In this document: piece by piece, positions 1-13,039 of the stretch
Layout: the number at the start of each line of letters is the position of its first letter
How positions within the stretch are numbered: position 1 is the stretch's first letter
From: Ecdyonurus torrentis
Taxonomy: Eukaryota > Arthropoda > Insecta > Ephemeroptera > Heptageniidae
DNA length: 64,000 nucleotides
Direction of reading: 5' to 3'
Assembly (NCBI GenBank): GCA_949318235.1
Contig: OX439131.1
Span: forward strand, 24,238,403-24,302,402
Notes under the pieces: generated by a model
The model's database searches: none
Told to the model about the DNA's origin: nothing
What the model saw: only the letters and a program-made list of their open reading frames with translations
Program-made: the position numbers and the translations under genes

Positions 1-261
1 TATATTATACATAATTTTCCATGCTTATTATATGTGGAGTAACAAAAAAAAATTATATGAAATGTTTGTTATTATCAAATCTCAATCAGATTTCTCACGA
101 TACATGATTCTTGTAATCATCCTGATAGATAGGCAACGTGTTAAGCACACATTCAAAAATAACTCTCATATTTTATATCAAAGATAGGTGATAATATTAC
201 ATACGCGTTTTTTATTATTTCTTAAATAAAAACACCTTTAAATTTTAATTTATACATTACT

Positions 262-480
262 CTTTATACACGGAAATAATAAATTACATAATTTATGCTG
301 CATTTATGTCATTCTAGTATAATTGATGCTAAAATGGAACAAAATAAATAATTATATACTGAACAGCATAATATTTATGCTAAATAACATATTTATTTTG
401 CAGTATAGCATAAATTATGCTGTCTTGAACAAATTATGCTAAAAATGAGCTATAGCATATAGTTATTTTTGTCCGTAAAG
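262..480. mobile_element. MITE-like repeat built from AGCATAA/TTATGCT palindromes
   Basis: The left end CTTTATACACGGAAATAAT and the reverse complement of the right end, CTTTACGGACAAAAATAACT, are imperfect inverted repeats. The 219-bp interior carries about six copies of AGCATA/TATGCT, including GCATAAATTATGC and GCATAATATTTATGC. No clear target-site duplication was found, so the boundaries are approximate. Confidence 0.35.
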
Positions 481-2211
481 TTTTTATTGTTATTATTATA
501 AAAGTCATTGCCTTTTAGTGATTACAATTTAATATATACGTTGTAAATATGTTGACTGAATAATATTATATTATTGAACAAACAAAATGTTTAAAAATAG
601 TAATTGTTTCTTATATAAGTGTAACTCATATGAATAATATTATAGTTGAAACAAATTTGGGATATATACAATTTAAAGTTAAATTACTTATAACAAAATG
701 TTTACATAATTCAAATTTTATGCAAATAAGTAAATAGTTTTTGTATTTATCAAATTAAATTATCCGCGATCTCTAATAACGATTGAAATTAAAATAGTTA
801 CATCATGCAAAGTTTTAAAAATTATATTTTTATACTAAAATCAAAGGCTGTAATTTCCAACCTTTTTAAGCATTATAGATATATTCAAAGTTTTGTTTTA
901 AAATTAATATTATATAGTTATAATAATAATATTTAAAAACAGGAAATGACGAACAAAATCGTGGTTCAATTTTTTTAAACAGCATTAACTTTTAAAGTGA
1001 TGTAGATTACAATTTGACACCTTTTTCCTATATAATTTGAACTAATTTAGAATGTAAAAAACAACATAATATAATAGTCCTAAAATTTTCTTAAAATAAA
1101 GCATTGTCGAGAAGAATAAAAAAACTATATAATAACTTAATGAGTGTTCACTATTCTCTTCTATCTCACAAAGAAAAAAAAAAAAAAAAAAAAAAAAAAA
1201 CAGTAGCAGCGAATTTCTTCTTTTAGGTCTCGCTCTGCTTTCTATACGTGATGCAAAGCAAAAAGTTTGATATATATAAAGGTGCGGTGAGTGGGTTTTT
1301 GAGATGCGGGCAATGGTCGAATGCTGCTATAGCGGACACAGTAATGCCGTTTGCCGGCAACCTGACTTTTTTCATATCCCCGCCCATACTTACAATGACT
1401 TAGCAATCCTTAAGATGACAACTCATCACCTGGAGCAAATTATAAAAAATCTCAAGAATATCGAGCAAAAATCTTATATAATATATAGTTTGTCCTCTAT
1501 AATTGTCCTCTTCCGATATCAAAAACATTTTAATGACGTTCTAAAGAAAAATGTATCTGAAAAATAATTATTTTTAGACATTTATTGCACCTGCAGTTTT
1601 ATAGTGTCTTAGATAGTTTTATATAAGGTCAGGTAATAATTGCGTTTCCGTGTCCCGGAAATGTCAACATGTCTCAGTTCCCTCTTCATTGTGGTGTCCC
1701 TTCGCTCAGCACGGGTTTTTCACGTGCAATAACAATCAAGAGTGATCGCACCGCAGCAGTGCTTTGTGTTGCACAATTAACCACCAAAAACAAGAAACTG
1801 ATTATGATTATATGTGCGGTTATGTTATAAACTTTTCTGAAGGTTAGTTTTATATAAACATTTATTTATACTTTTTTCTCTTTACAGACAAAACAATATA
1901 GTTTTTAACCTCAGCAAATATTATTTGTTATTTGGCCTTATTATTATTATTATTATTATACTTTTTAAAAAACATTTATTAAAGTTGATAAGATAATATA
2001 TAACAATTGAACTATTGAAAGTAATAAGTCCATCTTAATTGTTATAATTATACTTAAATTTAAAAATCAGGCTAATCGTAATTGGTTTTTAATATTCTTA
2101 TATTATAACTTTTATTTCTTATTAATATGTTATATGCATATTCATGTAATATTTACAATTTTTAAATATATTTTAAATTGTAACAAAATTAGTGTTGAAT
2201 GTTTGCTGTCT

Positions 2212-2242
<31 letters not shown>

Positions 2243-2674
2243 CTATATATATCTCTCTCATAATGTTTATGAAGCTAAAACATATAATTCTTTAAATTGT
2301 TTATTGGTATTGTTTTTATTTATTTATATAAGTTTTATAAAATAAGCTATTATATCATGGGGTTTTTTTATTGCTCGAACACGCAAATGTTATAGATCTT
2401 AACTTTGATATCTTTCTTTATTCTATAAAGCATCATAAGTCATCTTATTCAATAAAGCTTTTAAACTTCTCGCACCCTTTTATTTTTTTGTTTTAATTCA
2501 AACGTTTTATGGTTTACCTCCATTTTTCATCTTTTAAAAAGACAATAAAAAATGAACTATATGAGAAAATTTTCAAATAATTCAAAATGTCTATATCTGA
2601 ATTATGACTCCTGCATGCATCTATAGTTTATCTAACATGCAGCAGCATGCAACATTTACGTCGTAATTTGAAAT

Positions 2675-2681
<7 letters not shown>

Positions 2682-2709
<28 letters not shown>
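2682..2709. repeat. (CT)n microsatellite
   Basis: Perfect dinucleotide array of about 14 units. A shorter one lies at about 2211-2236. Confidence 0.9.
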
Positions 2710-2712
<3 letters not shown>

Positions 2713-2830
2713 TAGTTCGTTATTTTGCATGTAAAAACAACAACAAATATTTCCCATGCAATAATAAGTTTACACCAGTAAATTTTAATAAGCATAAGTT
2801 TAAAAGTTTAATAAGTACATGCCATACCGA

Positions 2831-3210
2831 GCTGGTATGGCCGAGTGGTGAAGGCAGCTGACTCGCAACTCTGTACTCCTCACCGAGTATAGGTTCGAGC
2901 CACTGCTGGGTGCGTACGTGAAGTGTGCGAGAGCACAACACGTTGCACGATGCATGTTTACATGCATTCCATGAAGACGCACAGTATTCGGGAGGTGCAT
3001 GATTGATGTGATTGCACCGACCAGCCTCCCTAGATGTTTCCACGGTTTCTCTAGGCTGTCATGGCGAATGCCGGGCTGTGTACTTAGGCCGTGGCCGGCC
3101 TGTATGTGCTTTTCCATTCATTGGAAAGTCCTTACCTGTCGATAGGACAATGTCTTGACTGGGACTGGGATTGGTGTGGCACGATAGCACAATATGGCAA
3201 GAAAAAAAAA
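2831..3210 (+). mobile_element. tRNA-Ser-derived SINE
   Basis: The head resembles a class II (serine-type) tRNA: GCTGGTATGGCCGAGTGG contains a pol III A box, and GGTTCGAGCC at 2892-2901 is a B box. The anticodon region is altered, so this is not a functional tRNA. About 280 bases of non-tRNA body follow (including TGTGGCACGATAGCACAATA), then an A-rich tail AAGAAAAAAAAA near 3200-3210. Length and order (tRNA head, body, A tail) fit a SINE in plus orientation. Target-site duplications are not evident. Confidence 0.65.
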
Positions 3211-3389
3211 TTCCAACCATAAAAAGAATAAATAATATGCAATTGAAGCATGAATATCATTTTTTATCGTCATTTGAAGTGGCTTATATATTTTGAGTTT
3301 TCGATGCTAGATAACAAAAAGTTCACGCATGTATGAGCCTTAAGTTTTAGATCGTGCATAGTCTCTACTATTAAGGCATCATATTATAA

Positions 3390-3560
3390 GATGGACGTGG
3401 TGGTTAAGATACTCATCGATGTAGTGTCCGTGAGTTAGAGTTGAGGTGCGCGGGGGCTGGACAGATGAAGCTGAGGAGAAAAGATGTCAGGCGTTACAAA
3501 AGCGACGGTAGCCGCAGAGCTGCTGAAGATAGCATCTTCCTTGGTTCACCGTGACGAGGG
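3390..3560 (+). mobile_element. Possible second, diverged tRNA-like SINE fragment
   Basis: The stretch from GATGGACGTGGTGGTTAAG has an A-box-like start, and GTGAGTTAGAGTTGAGG about 40 bases on resembles a decayed B box. It is GC-richer than the flanks. It differs in sequence from the SINE just upstream. The evidence is weak, with no clear tail. Confidence 0.25.
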
Positions 3561-6500
3561 TCCTGCCTCTCTCTATCTCACTCTCTCAATTTTTTTGTTC
3601 ATCTCAGCAGTCGCTGCAAGTTTGCTCAGTCATTAGCCTCTCTCAGTCACATCATCATGCACTTTCACCTATAATGCATCGTGACTTGGAACAAAGAAAT
3701 AATTATAACCTTATTGCTTCATCACATCACCTTTCAGGAACACAAAATTGCAAGTTAACTTCTTTTTCTTGACAGTTTTGAAATCTTAATTAACTGCTTG
3801 GCATTTTTTTCTGTTAAAGAAAAGGTTCTGATCTGCTTTCTATAATTGTACAGTACACTATACAGTATACATTGTCATGTTATTATTATTTTTGCATTAT
3901 ACATTTGATATTAAATGTATAATGTCATAATAAGTTTCGCATAAACGAAATTGCAGTAGTTTCTATAATTTAATAAATTATGGCATCTTCTATTTTGAGG
4001 GATCCACGAGACATATATACTTTCCTTTTGTCATACACAATTTAAGCCCTAGAGCGACTTCTCAATTTTTTTAAAATTTAATTATGAATAATTGTAAATG
4101 GAGAGATAACCATGTGCATTGCACCAGCAGAATTGCTGCATGGGTGCAACAAACAATAGCTTATCAGCTGAGAATTGTTAAGGGTGATGAGATGAGCTAA
4201 TATTAATACTGATTTAATCCAAGGCTCTAACCCATACCCTCTGTCTTTATAGTTATATGTTTTTGATCACTCAACACCAACATAGTTGTGACAGAGAAAT
4301 TTTCAACCCTCATTCAAAGCATTTTATTTATTTTTTTTATTATTATACACATGAGAAGCCTTGTATCAGTCAATTTTTTTTTATTGAAGTGTATTATTAT
4401 CATGCAGGAGGAGAGTAATACGAGATTAGGCAAGTGTATTGAGGATGGGTGGTCAGATTAACTGGACCAAAATGAAATGGCGTCAGAGTGGCGCCGACAC
4501 TTGCGAGGCTCTCACGCTGTGTGTGCAGTGTGTTTGTGTATATATGTAATATGTATATGTGCAAGCCATGAGCATATATATACATCAAGATGTTGCCTGC
4601 TGCAGTCCATCCAAGTCCACAGATAAAATGCTGACTGGTCACTTTATAACATAAGATAATGTACTCGTGAGAACTGTAACATTGCCCATATGTTACTAAC
4701 TTCACAGGGAGGTCGTGCCATGAATAAAAAAGAAAAATAATGTATATTTGTAGAAAGATAGAGAATCTTCAACACATTTTCTTCAAATAAAATTATTTCT
4801 CCATTGATAATCTAAATGAAGGGAATTAAAAATAAATAAAATAATTAATGTATAATGTTTTCTGTGTCGTGCACCAGTACACTGGATGATTCAAGGACAA
4901 AATTTTGTATATGGCTATTTAACTTTATACCAAAATATATAATGGAAACCAACACCAACACATGAAATAAATGTGAATTTATATATGTGTGCTACTATAC
5001 TGGCAAACCCAAATTTGGTAAAAGCAAAAAAAAAAAAAAAAAAAATAGCATTATTTTATTATTGTTACAACGATTTTGATAAAAATCCGATTCAAACGTT
5101 GTTTTTGTTTTTCAGCTATTGTTTGCAAGACTTTTGAACAAAACCAGTAAATTTCCCTTGCAATATATTTTATTATTATAGTTTATTATAAATTGCAGAA
5201 AGTTGAACAGTTCTATAAAGGTTCACAAAAAATTAACAATAAGAAATGTTCATATTTTTTTATAAGTTTAATCAAGCAGCTCTTTTGTTGTATAACTTTT
5301 ATTTTACTGATATGAACTGTTTGGGTCAATAAAAGTTCTTATTTCTCATATAAGTAACATAAATTTTTCATCCTGCAGGTTAGGCAAATAGTCGGTCCAT
5401 TATGCACTGCAGGTAGCCTACATCACAAACTTGCAGGGGTACAAAAGATTTCCACAACAGTTGAAGGGTTTTACCACGCATAGTAAAGAATATGGTTTTA
5501 CAACTAATGATCTGACTTTAACTTATACTGAAATTGATATATACGTATATAGTAATTATATACTTTCATTAAAAACTATATAGTTTTTTTGTTTTTTTTT
5601 TTAATTGTAATATTTATTACATGGGTGATTGTGATTTGTGATTGATTCGCTGCATTTATTTTGAAACTTTTTTTTTCCTAAACAATGGTAAAAATTCAAA
5701 TTAATTTAGACTCATATTAAATTTTTAATGTATATATCTTTATATATAGAAAATAATTTTCATTGCAATATGCAGCTTCTGCTTCTATTATATTATAGAA
5801 ATACTTTACATTCAAACTGCCTTTCCGTGAAATTGTTTACAAAATAACCTTCATTTATTGGTATATATAAAATAATATAATAAAGTAATAACAAATAACA
5901 ATAATATTATAGGCATACACAAAAATTTACATATTGTTTCTTTCCCTTCCTTTAAACGCAGCTGGAGGGTATATATAATATTATAATAGTTTTTTATTAG
6001 ATCAAAAGAAAAAGAGTTTGATGTGAAATATTTGTGGTCTTTTATTCCCCAACCACATCATAAGTCGGTAACACAATAATATTATAATACTATAACGCCG
6101 CAGCATCTCTTGTATCATACTGCCTGAACGACAACATACACACACTCTGAAATGTCACAGTTGACATAAGTTCACATTTATACTATTGTTGCCGCTAAAG
6201 AATAAAGCTCTAATGGATCCGGAATATAAAAAAAGTTGCAGCGCTTACTCAAGTGGTCGCTTCCTGTGACGTACGTATATGTGTCGTTGTCGTTTTGTAG
6301 CAAAAGGTTCCCGTAGGAAGAACTTTCTATATGGACCCACCAAAGTCTCCCCGCTGTATATATTTATGCTCTCTTCAATGAACCGCGCCCCAGCAAACCC
6401 TAGGCCGCGTGCCGTTCCCGTGCTGTTCCGGCCGCGTGCACGCGACTTTTATAGAGACTTGGCGCTCATAGAATACACACACACACGACACGCAATTTGC

Positions 6501-6562
6501 ACCGCATCAAGAGAAAAATGCTGATTAATTGTTGGTAGCCAAAGTTAATGAAACATTTTATT

Positions 6563-6597
<35 letters not shown>

Positions 6598-7162
6598 AAA
6601 AAACGGAAGGATATATAAGGAAATAAATAAAAATTATTTCAATAAATATTAATTAATTCCCATTATCATTATTTTGTCATTGAATTTTTTACAACGCATA
6701 ATAAGTCATACAAAATTGTATAAACAAATTCTTTCATTATTTTGAATTAAAATTTATAAGTATATAGTAATAAAAATCATATTTATACCGGTATAATAAT
6801 AATCTGAAATTTCAATAACGTTATATAATTTTACTCTGCATGGCTCGCAAAATAATCTGCTTGAAGCTATATATATTATAAAAATCTCATATGTATAAGA
6901 TTATACATCTATAAAATGATAAAAAAAAAATATCACATTTTCTATACGCGTTTTTATTATTTTTTATGCGTGATTACTTATTTGATTTTTATTTAATCCC
7001 TATAAACTTTTTATTATATACATTTATTCTATTTTTTTTTTAAGTTTAAAATTTGTTATTTATTATTCATTTTTTATTTACAAAATTCGTGATGTAATGG
7101 ACATGAAATATTTTTTTTTATCTCCATCCAGTAATGATAATGAAGGTTGTGCTATAAATGTA

Positions 7163-7163
7163 T

Positions 7164-7238
<75 letters not shown>
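7163..7238. repeat. (GA)n microsatellite
   Basis: About 38 dinucleotide units with one interruption near the start; accounts for the Arg-Glu repeat reading frames here. A shorter array lies at about 6566-6594 and another at about 12666-12695. Confidence 0.95.
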
Positions 7239-7240
<2 letters not shown>

Positions 7241-8329
7241 GGTGAAGGGGAATAATTGTTACGTTACCATTGTTGTGCGACGAGATGACTGGGAATGGGG
7301 GTTGCTTGCTCGATTTTGGAGTGGCAACACGAGCGAATATTCAACTCTCTTACAAAGCTGTCTCGCACTCGTCATTCACCATCACCCTCACTTATATATA
7401 TATATCCATATATTGTAACTGATACATGCAATTGTCCTAACTTTTACCCTGGCAAATATAGTATTACAATATAAGACACACCTCAAAAATAATAATAATA
7501 AAAAAGACGCATACATATAGCTAATATAACATTATGTATATGTTAACCAAATTTTTTCGTGTTCATTTATACATTTTACCTATATGTATATCAGAAATCA
7601 GTCATTATAATGAAAGCTCATAAAAAAATAGCATTTTTTATTTCCTGAATTGTTATTGATTGGTAATTATAGTCTCTAACTTTTTAATTGTTATATTGGG
7701 CATATTTTAATTTTTCATAATCACTTTTTCTTAAATTATATATGAGATGCAATAATAATATGATGCCATAAAAAGTTATAATTTTCAAAAGTTGTTTTTA
7801 TTTCATGATGCACTTACAAGAGCATGTAATAAGAGTCATAAACAAAAAAGTCGACAATGAAAACAGCAAAAGCTATAGAGACTTCGAGGAGGATGCTCTT
7901 ACACTTGCATCCCTTTTATGTTGAGGTAACCTCAGGAAGAGATGTAAGTATTTAACCTTTAAAAAGGATTTTTCTTTATCAAATTATTTTTTTATCTTTA
8001 TTTCATCTACACATCAACAAAATTTCAAAAAGAATAAGAATGATTTAATTATTTTTAATCACTATTATTTTAGCGGTACTCTTTTGAAGATTTTTTTAAT
8101 TGTACTAAATTACACTTACAAGAGAAAAAAATATATAATTTTTTACATTATAGATACATAAATCGAAAAGATGATGTGACAAAAAAAATATAATAAAATA
8201 CTAGACTGTCATATGTGGTTTACAATGTTTTTATTATATGATTATTTTTTATATGGTTTCCTTTTTTTCATTCTAGTGTGAAGTTTGGCAAGATGTTTTT
8301 TAGTTGCAAGAGTAACATCTCGCGAGTTT

Positions 8330-8560
8330 AGGAGATCTAGCTAAGCGGACGTTTTGCTTGTGGAGTGCGTGAATTCATCAGATAAGAAGAGTTGAGCAGG
8401 GACAGAAGATGAACCAGGCGCGCGGCGGCTTCTTTTGAGTTGCGTATAAAAGCCGAGGCGTTAGACACCGCTCTGGCGCCTGCCCGAGAAGCTTCACACT
8501 ATACCTCCCCCACCTCCCTATCATCCAAGCGTGGGAGACTTGTGATCCAAAACCATCAAC
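8330..8560. promoter_or_regulatory. GC-richer islet with a TATA-box-like motif
   Basis: A TATAAAAG at 8445-8452 lies inside otherwise GC-rich sequence (GGCGCGCGGCGGCTTC before, GCCGAGGCG after), which resembles a core promoter more than the AT-rich surroundings do. No coding exon follows on the plus strand. It may be a promoter of a non-coding transcript or an old element fragment. Confidence 0.2.
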
Positions 8561-9434
8561 ACTATATAGGATGACAATCCATCGTATAACAAAACATCAT
8601 CAGAGTAAAACAAAATGCTAAATTTGCAACAATAAATCGATTTAGATATATAAAAAAGATCTTTTCGAGCTGCATTTTTTTTTGTAACCGACCCAGGCAC
8701 CTTCTAAAAAATTAAGATGGTCCTGAACCGACCCTGATTTTAGTAGTTCAGGGAGAAAAAAAATGAAATTTTTAGGTAAAAAAATAATGATTATAATTAT
8801 ATATATTATGTTTTTTGTTCATATACCTGATGGCGTCACATTAACATAAAAAAAGATACCGACAATGTCAAGTGTCATCGTTTCTATATTGCAGTGTTTA
8901 TATTGTAATATGACTTGTATAATATTAATAAAAATTCGCTCAGTCATTAATGTAAAGAAAAAGTACAGAAGTGTTTTTACCTGATGAATGATGATGATCA
9001 GTACAGTAGCGTTTATAGACATTTTTCAATTCCCACGCTAAGTGCTGAGCTGAGCGTCTCAATGTCGCCAACTGATTATACTTTGTCGTTATATGCAATT
9101 GATGCTGCCGGAGAAACCTCTTCAAAAAAAAAATGCAAATCAGCTGGTGACTTGGTACCTTGATCCTCAATACAATAGTTGTCCTCAAGAGTTTTTCTTT
9201 CATTATATTATTATTATAAAAACAAACTTGATTTTAAAAGTGCTTATTCCAAAAGTCTAAAATGCTGGACTCAAGATTAATATGCATTAATTAAGAGGGA
9301 CAAAAAAAAAGTATAAGAAGTGGTGTATTATATAACAATAATTAGTGTATACTATATAATATCAAATTTTTATCTTTTACGTGGATTTCATTTTTCTTTT
9401 ATAGATATTTCATATATAGAATTATTGAATGTCT

Positions 9435-9564
9435 GACAGAAGACCCGCGGACAAAAGGCCCTCAGACAAAAGGCCCTGGCTGTGCGCACAGGTAAAACAT
9501 ATCGGCGAGCGGCACACAGGTAGGGTCTTTTGTCGTAGGGCCTTTTGTCCGCAGGTCTTCTGTC
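9435..9564. mobile_element. 130-bp foldback repeat with GGACAAAAGGCCC units
   Basis: The two ends, GACAGAAGAC (9435-9444) and GTCTTCTGTC (9555-9564), are perfect inverted repeats. Each arm continues with two tandem copies of a GACAAAAGGCCCT-type unit, so the whole segment can fold into a long hairpin with a short GC-rich loop. It has no coding capacity. It may be a foldback or MITE-type element or a Helitron-like terminal hairpin; I cannot assign a superfamily. Confidence 0.55.
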
Positions 9565-9691
9565 TGTATACGAGAATTATTATTTAAGACTAAGACTATA
9601 TAATAATATATATCATTATGCAACTTATATGTTCCCATTCCATATCAGCATAAATAAATTCATTTAGCTATATATATTTGCCTATATACTA

Positions 9692-11034
9692 CACTGCCAG
9701 AAAATTTTCATATATCTAGGCAATTTCTAGGGACTCTTCTAATAAAATTTCTCGCGGTGGCGCCTAGAAATATTTTGTAGAGAAATCTCCCGAGCTCGCG
9801 ATCTCTAGGCAAGCACCCTAGAAAATTTCCTAGGTATTAGGGACGCTTTCTGTTAATAAATCGTAATAAAACAATATTTATGGAACTTAGTATCTATATT
9901 CTTCTCTTAATGAGGTATATATATCGAAATGTCTCATATAATAAATTTGTATTTCAATTTTTATAAGGTTTTTAATTAAGATTTTAAGTGTGCTATTTAC
10001 AATAGAATTTTTAACTTTCACTATTTTGTGTATCCCTACGCCTACATGAATGCGTATATGCATATGTAAGCTCCCTCGCAAGGTCAGGAAGTTGAGTTGC
10101 AACAATAACATCCCTCTCCCTTTGCTCGCACTCTTTTCTCTCAGTTATCTCAGCCGCAGTGGTGAGTTCGCCGGCAACAAAAGTATAGAAGTTCTTGCCA
10201 TTGAATATCAAGAAAGAAGAAAAACTAATGCAATGTAAGTATTATTAAATATTAAACTTTATGTACTACATTATGTATTATATAATAATACATTATGGCT
10301 CTGAATATTCTTGGTATATTATATATTTATAATTTGTTACATTGTACTATAATACTAATCAAATTTGCTGTTCTGCTTTCAGATTTTTCTCTTGCAGTCA
10401 CCAAACATGGCGTGAGAGAGACGAAGTCTCAACGGATAAATGAATGCCCCATAACATATTTAAAAAATAAAAAATAAAAAAATTAGACCTTCCTATAATG
10501 TTTCCTTATCCTTATATTACTTAATATACAACGAGAACCGAGATACAAGACGCGGACTTCAAAAATTTCTGAATAAGGTGGGTTTTTATAAATATTTATT
10601 TGTATTCATATTTGTATTACTTTATTTCAAACAAACTTAACATTTTTTTTCTTATTATTATTATTCAAATGTTAAAAATATTTTCTTTTTTTTCCTTTTC
10701 GTCTATTTGTCTATTTGTCTTGAAAATAAAGTAATATTTTTACTATATGTATACATATAAATAATTATAAAGCCTAAACGAGAATATAGAACGAGAAAAA
10801 TTATAAAACGAGAAAATTCTATAAACATAGGCAAACTCTCGCAATTCGTTTCGAGAAAATATTCTAGGGAGATCCCTAGCTCTAGTCTCTCGCCTGCTTC
10901 CTAGCCACGCGCTATAGGCATGTCCCGAGACACGCAACCCTGGGACACTAGATAACTAGGGGATTTCTAGGCACGTACCGGGGAGTTTGCTGCAGCCATG
11001 TCCCTAGAAAAACGGCTCTTATTTTTTAGCAGTG
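9692..11034. mobile_element. Non-autonomous TIR transposon, copy 1 (CACTG ends, TA target site)
   Basis: The ends are CACTGCCAGAAAA on the left and TTTTTTAGCAGTG on the right, flanked by TA on both sides (9690-9691 and 11035-11036). Subterminal zones of roughly 150-250 bases are packed with CTAGG/CCTAG and CTAGAAA motifs. The interior shares the segment AATAAATCGTAATAAAA with the element at 13040-14426. A GC-richer stretch at about 10060-10240 ends at a donor-like GTAAGTATT, and acceptor-like CTGCTTTCAG follows near 10380. I see no transposase domain. TA duplication suggests a Tc1/mariner-type superfamily, but CACTG ends leave this open. Confidence 0.65.
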
Positions 11035-12663
11035 TATATAGGAGGAAGAAACGCATAATATGAGAGTTGTTATATAAGTATTTTACAATAAAAAAATATA
11101 TTATTTATGAAAAAAAACTTATAATATATAAATCACGAAATCATATAACTGCTTACTACAATTTCCAAAAAAATTCAAATAAAATGCTATATTATAGAGT
11201 GAAAAATAAAAATAAAAACCCATGAATCCATATATGAGTATATGACAATCAAAAGTCATTTAAGATTTTGTTATTATTACATATTATCCTTAGATCATAT
11301 ATTTTCTTTGTTAATTTTGTTTATTATATTATTCCGAAATCTGAAGATTAAATAATATATTTAATAATAAAAAACTACAAGCTATATTGCTTAATTTGTG
11401 TTTATCTGATGCTATGCTGCTGAATGTAACAAAAGTGACAGGCAGTCAGAAAAAAGCTCGAGAAGTGAGCTGAGTGATGTTGGCCTGGCTACTTATACGT
11501 CTTTCTCTCGCTTGCACTGTCTGTCAGTCATGTCAAAGTGAAGCTGCGCGATTGTTTTATACGTCTTCCTCTGCTTGCATTCTAATTTTTTTTTTTTTTT
11601 TTTTTTTTTTTTAGCATCATCATAGGCACCGCTTGTGACCTCGTGTTGTGACCCGCAGTACGAGGCTCTGAGCGCCGACTGAGTGAAATGACGTGCACTA
11701 GGCAAGCTATATTGCAGACAATCCATACACATATCCTGTCCTATCAAACATTTTTTTTAATCTTCATTTAAAATTGTTGTTATTTTTTATCATTATTATT
11801 ATTCCTTATTGTCTACTGTATAATATTCTCATAATTAGAAAATTTCAAAAAAATAGATATATAATTGTTGTCTATTCAATACTTAATTGCTAATTGATAT
11901 TAAATTATTTTTTATATTGATTTAGTTCATTATTTAACCTTTTAAAAACATTGATAATTTTTAAAAGTATGGGATACAATCATAAGTATGAATTGTTTTT
12001 ATAAACTCTTATAATGTTATATAATATAATAAAATAATGAAATATAATTATAATATACTATGTATATATTAAGGGTGTAACATTTTCATCTCAAAAAAGA
12101 AATTATAGTACAGTTTTGAAGCTAGTTTTATATATTATACAAAATAAAATATACGTAAAGTTGAACCTTATGAAATGACACAATAAAGATATATATTTTA
12201 ATGTAATGACAATACAAACAGAATGTATAATTTATATAATGAAGGGGTTATATATAACAACAACAAAAATTATATACGCAACTGTAATAAACCCCACAAA
12301 ACATTATATACTTTTTTTTCTTTTGAATATTTTTATACACGGGTCATTAGATATTATATTTTTTATGTATAACAATAATCGTATAGTAAGATTATAAAAT
12401 ATATCACATATATAAATTATAATAATTTTCTATTGTATATAGGCATAAAAACACCAGTATATAAGAATAGCACTTGCAGAAAGGACATATGGAATGATCC
12501 CCTCTTCAATGGTGATTATGTTCATCATCATATAGCAAAGTGTCCTAATATAGCCACAATATAGAGCGAATTATCAGAAGGACTTTTGTACATCTAAATC
12601 AGTGAGGTGGAAGGTATTAAATAATAGTACCTCTCCTTATGGTACTTATGGAGTAAAAAACAC

Positions 12664-12695
<32 letters not shown>

Positions 12696-13039
12696 AGTTG
12701 TGTGCGATGATTGAAGAGGTCCATACTGGCAGATGGTATAAAATTTCGCTTCACTGACTTTGTTGCTGTACATAAACCCTCTGACGTAACTTCTTTCTCT
12801 TTTCTATTGTGTCAATGTATTTGCCCCTTTTTATGAAGAAAAAAAAAAAAAACATACCCAATTGAATTACCAGGTTGTGTATAGAGCAAGTGACATTTTA
12901 ATAATTTATTATTTTCAAAATAATATTTTGAATGAAATTGAAAGATATTTCAATAAATTTAATATAAACTTTACATAATGATTTATTAATAATATTATAG
13001 AAATTGAAAAAAAAAAAAAAAAGAAAAAAAAGTATGTTA

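Noticed and set aside
2836..2901. Functional tRNA gene
   Set aside because: A and B boxes are present, but the anticodon region and stems do not form a proper tRNA and a SINE body follows.
2720..3117. Minus-strand open frames over the SINE
   Set aside because: They lie on the antisense of a tRNA-derived repeat and show no protein family.
7158..7418. Open frame with long Arg-Glu repeat
   Set aside because: It is a translation of the (GA)n array. The same applies to the Ser-Leu and Arg-Glu frames at 16.5, 30.7, 31.3, 34.7 and 42.3 kb and the Tyr-Ile frames at 15.7, 48.1 and 54.0 kb.
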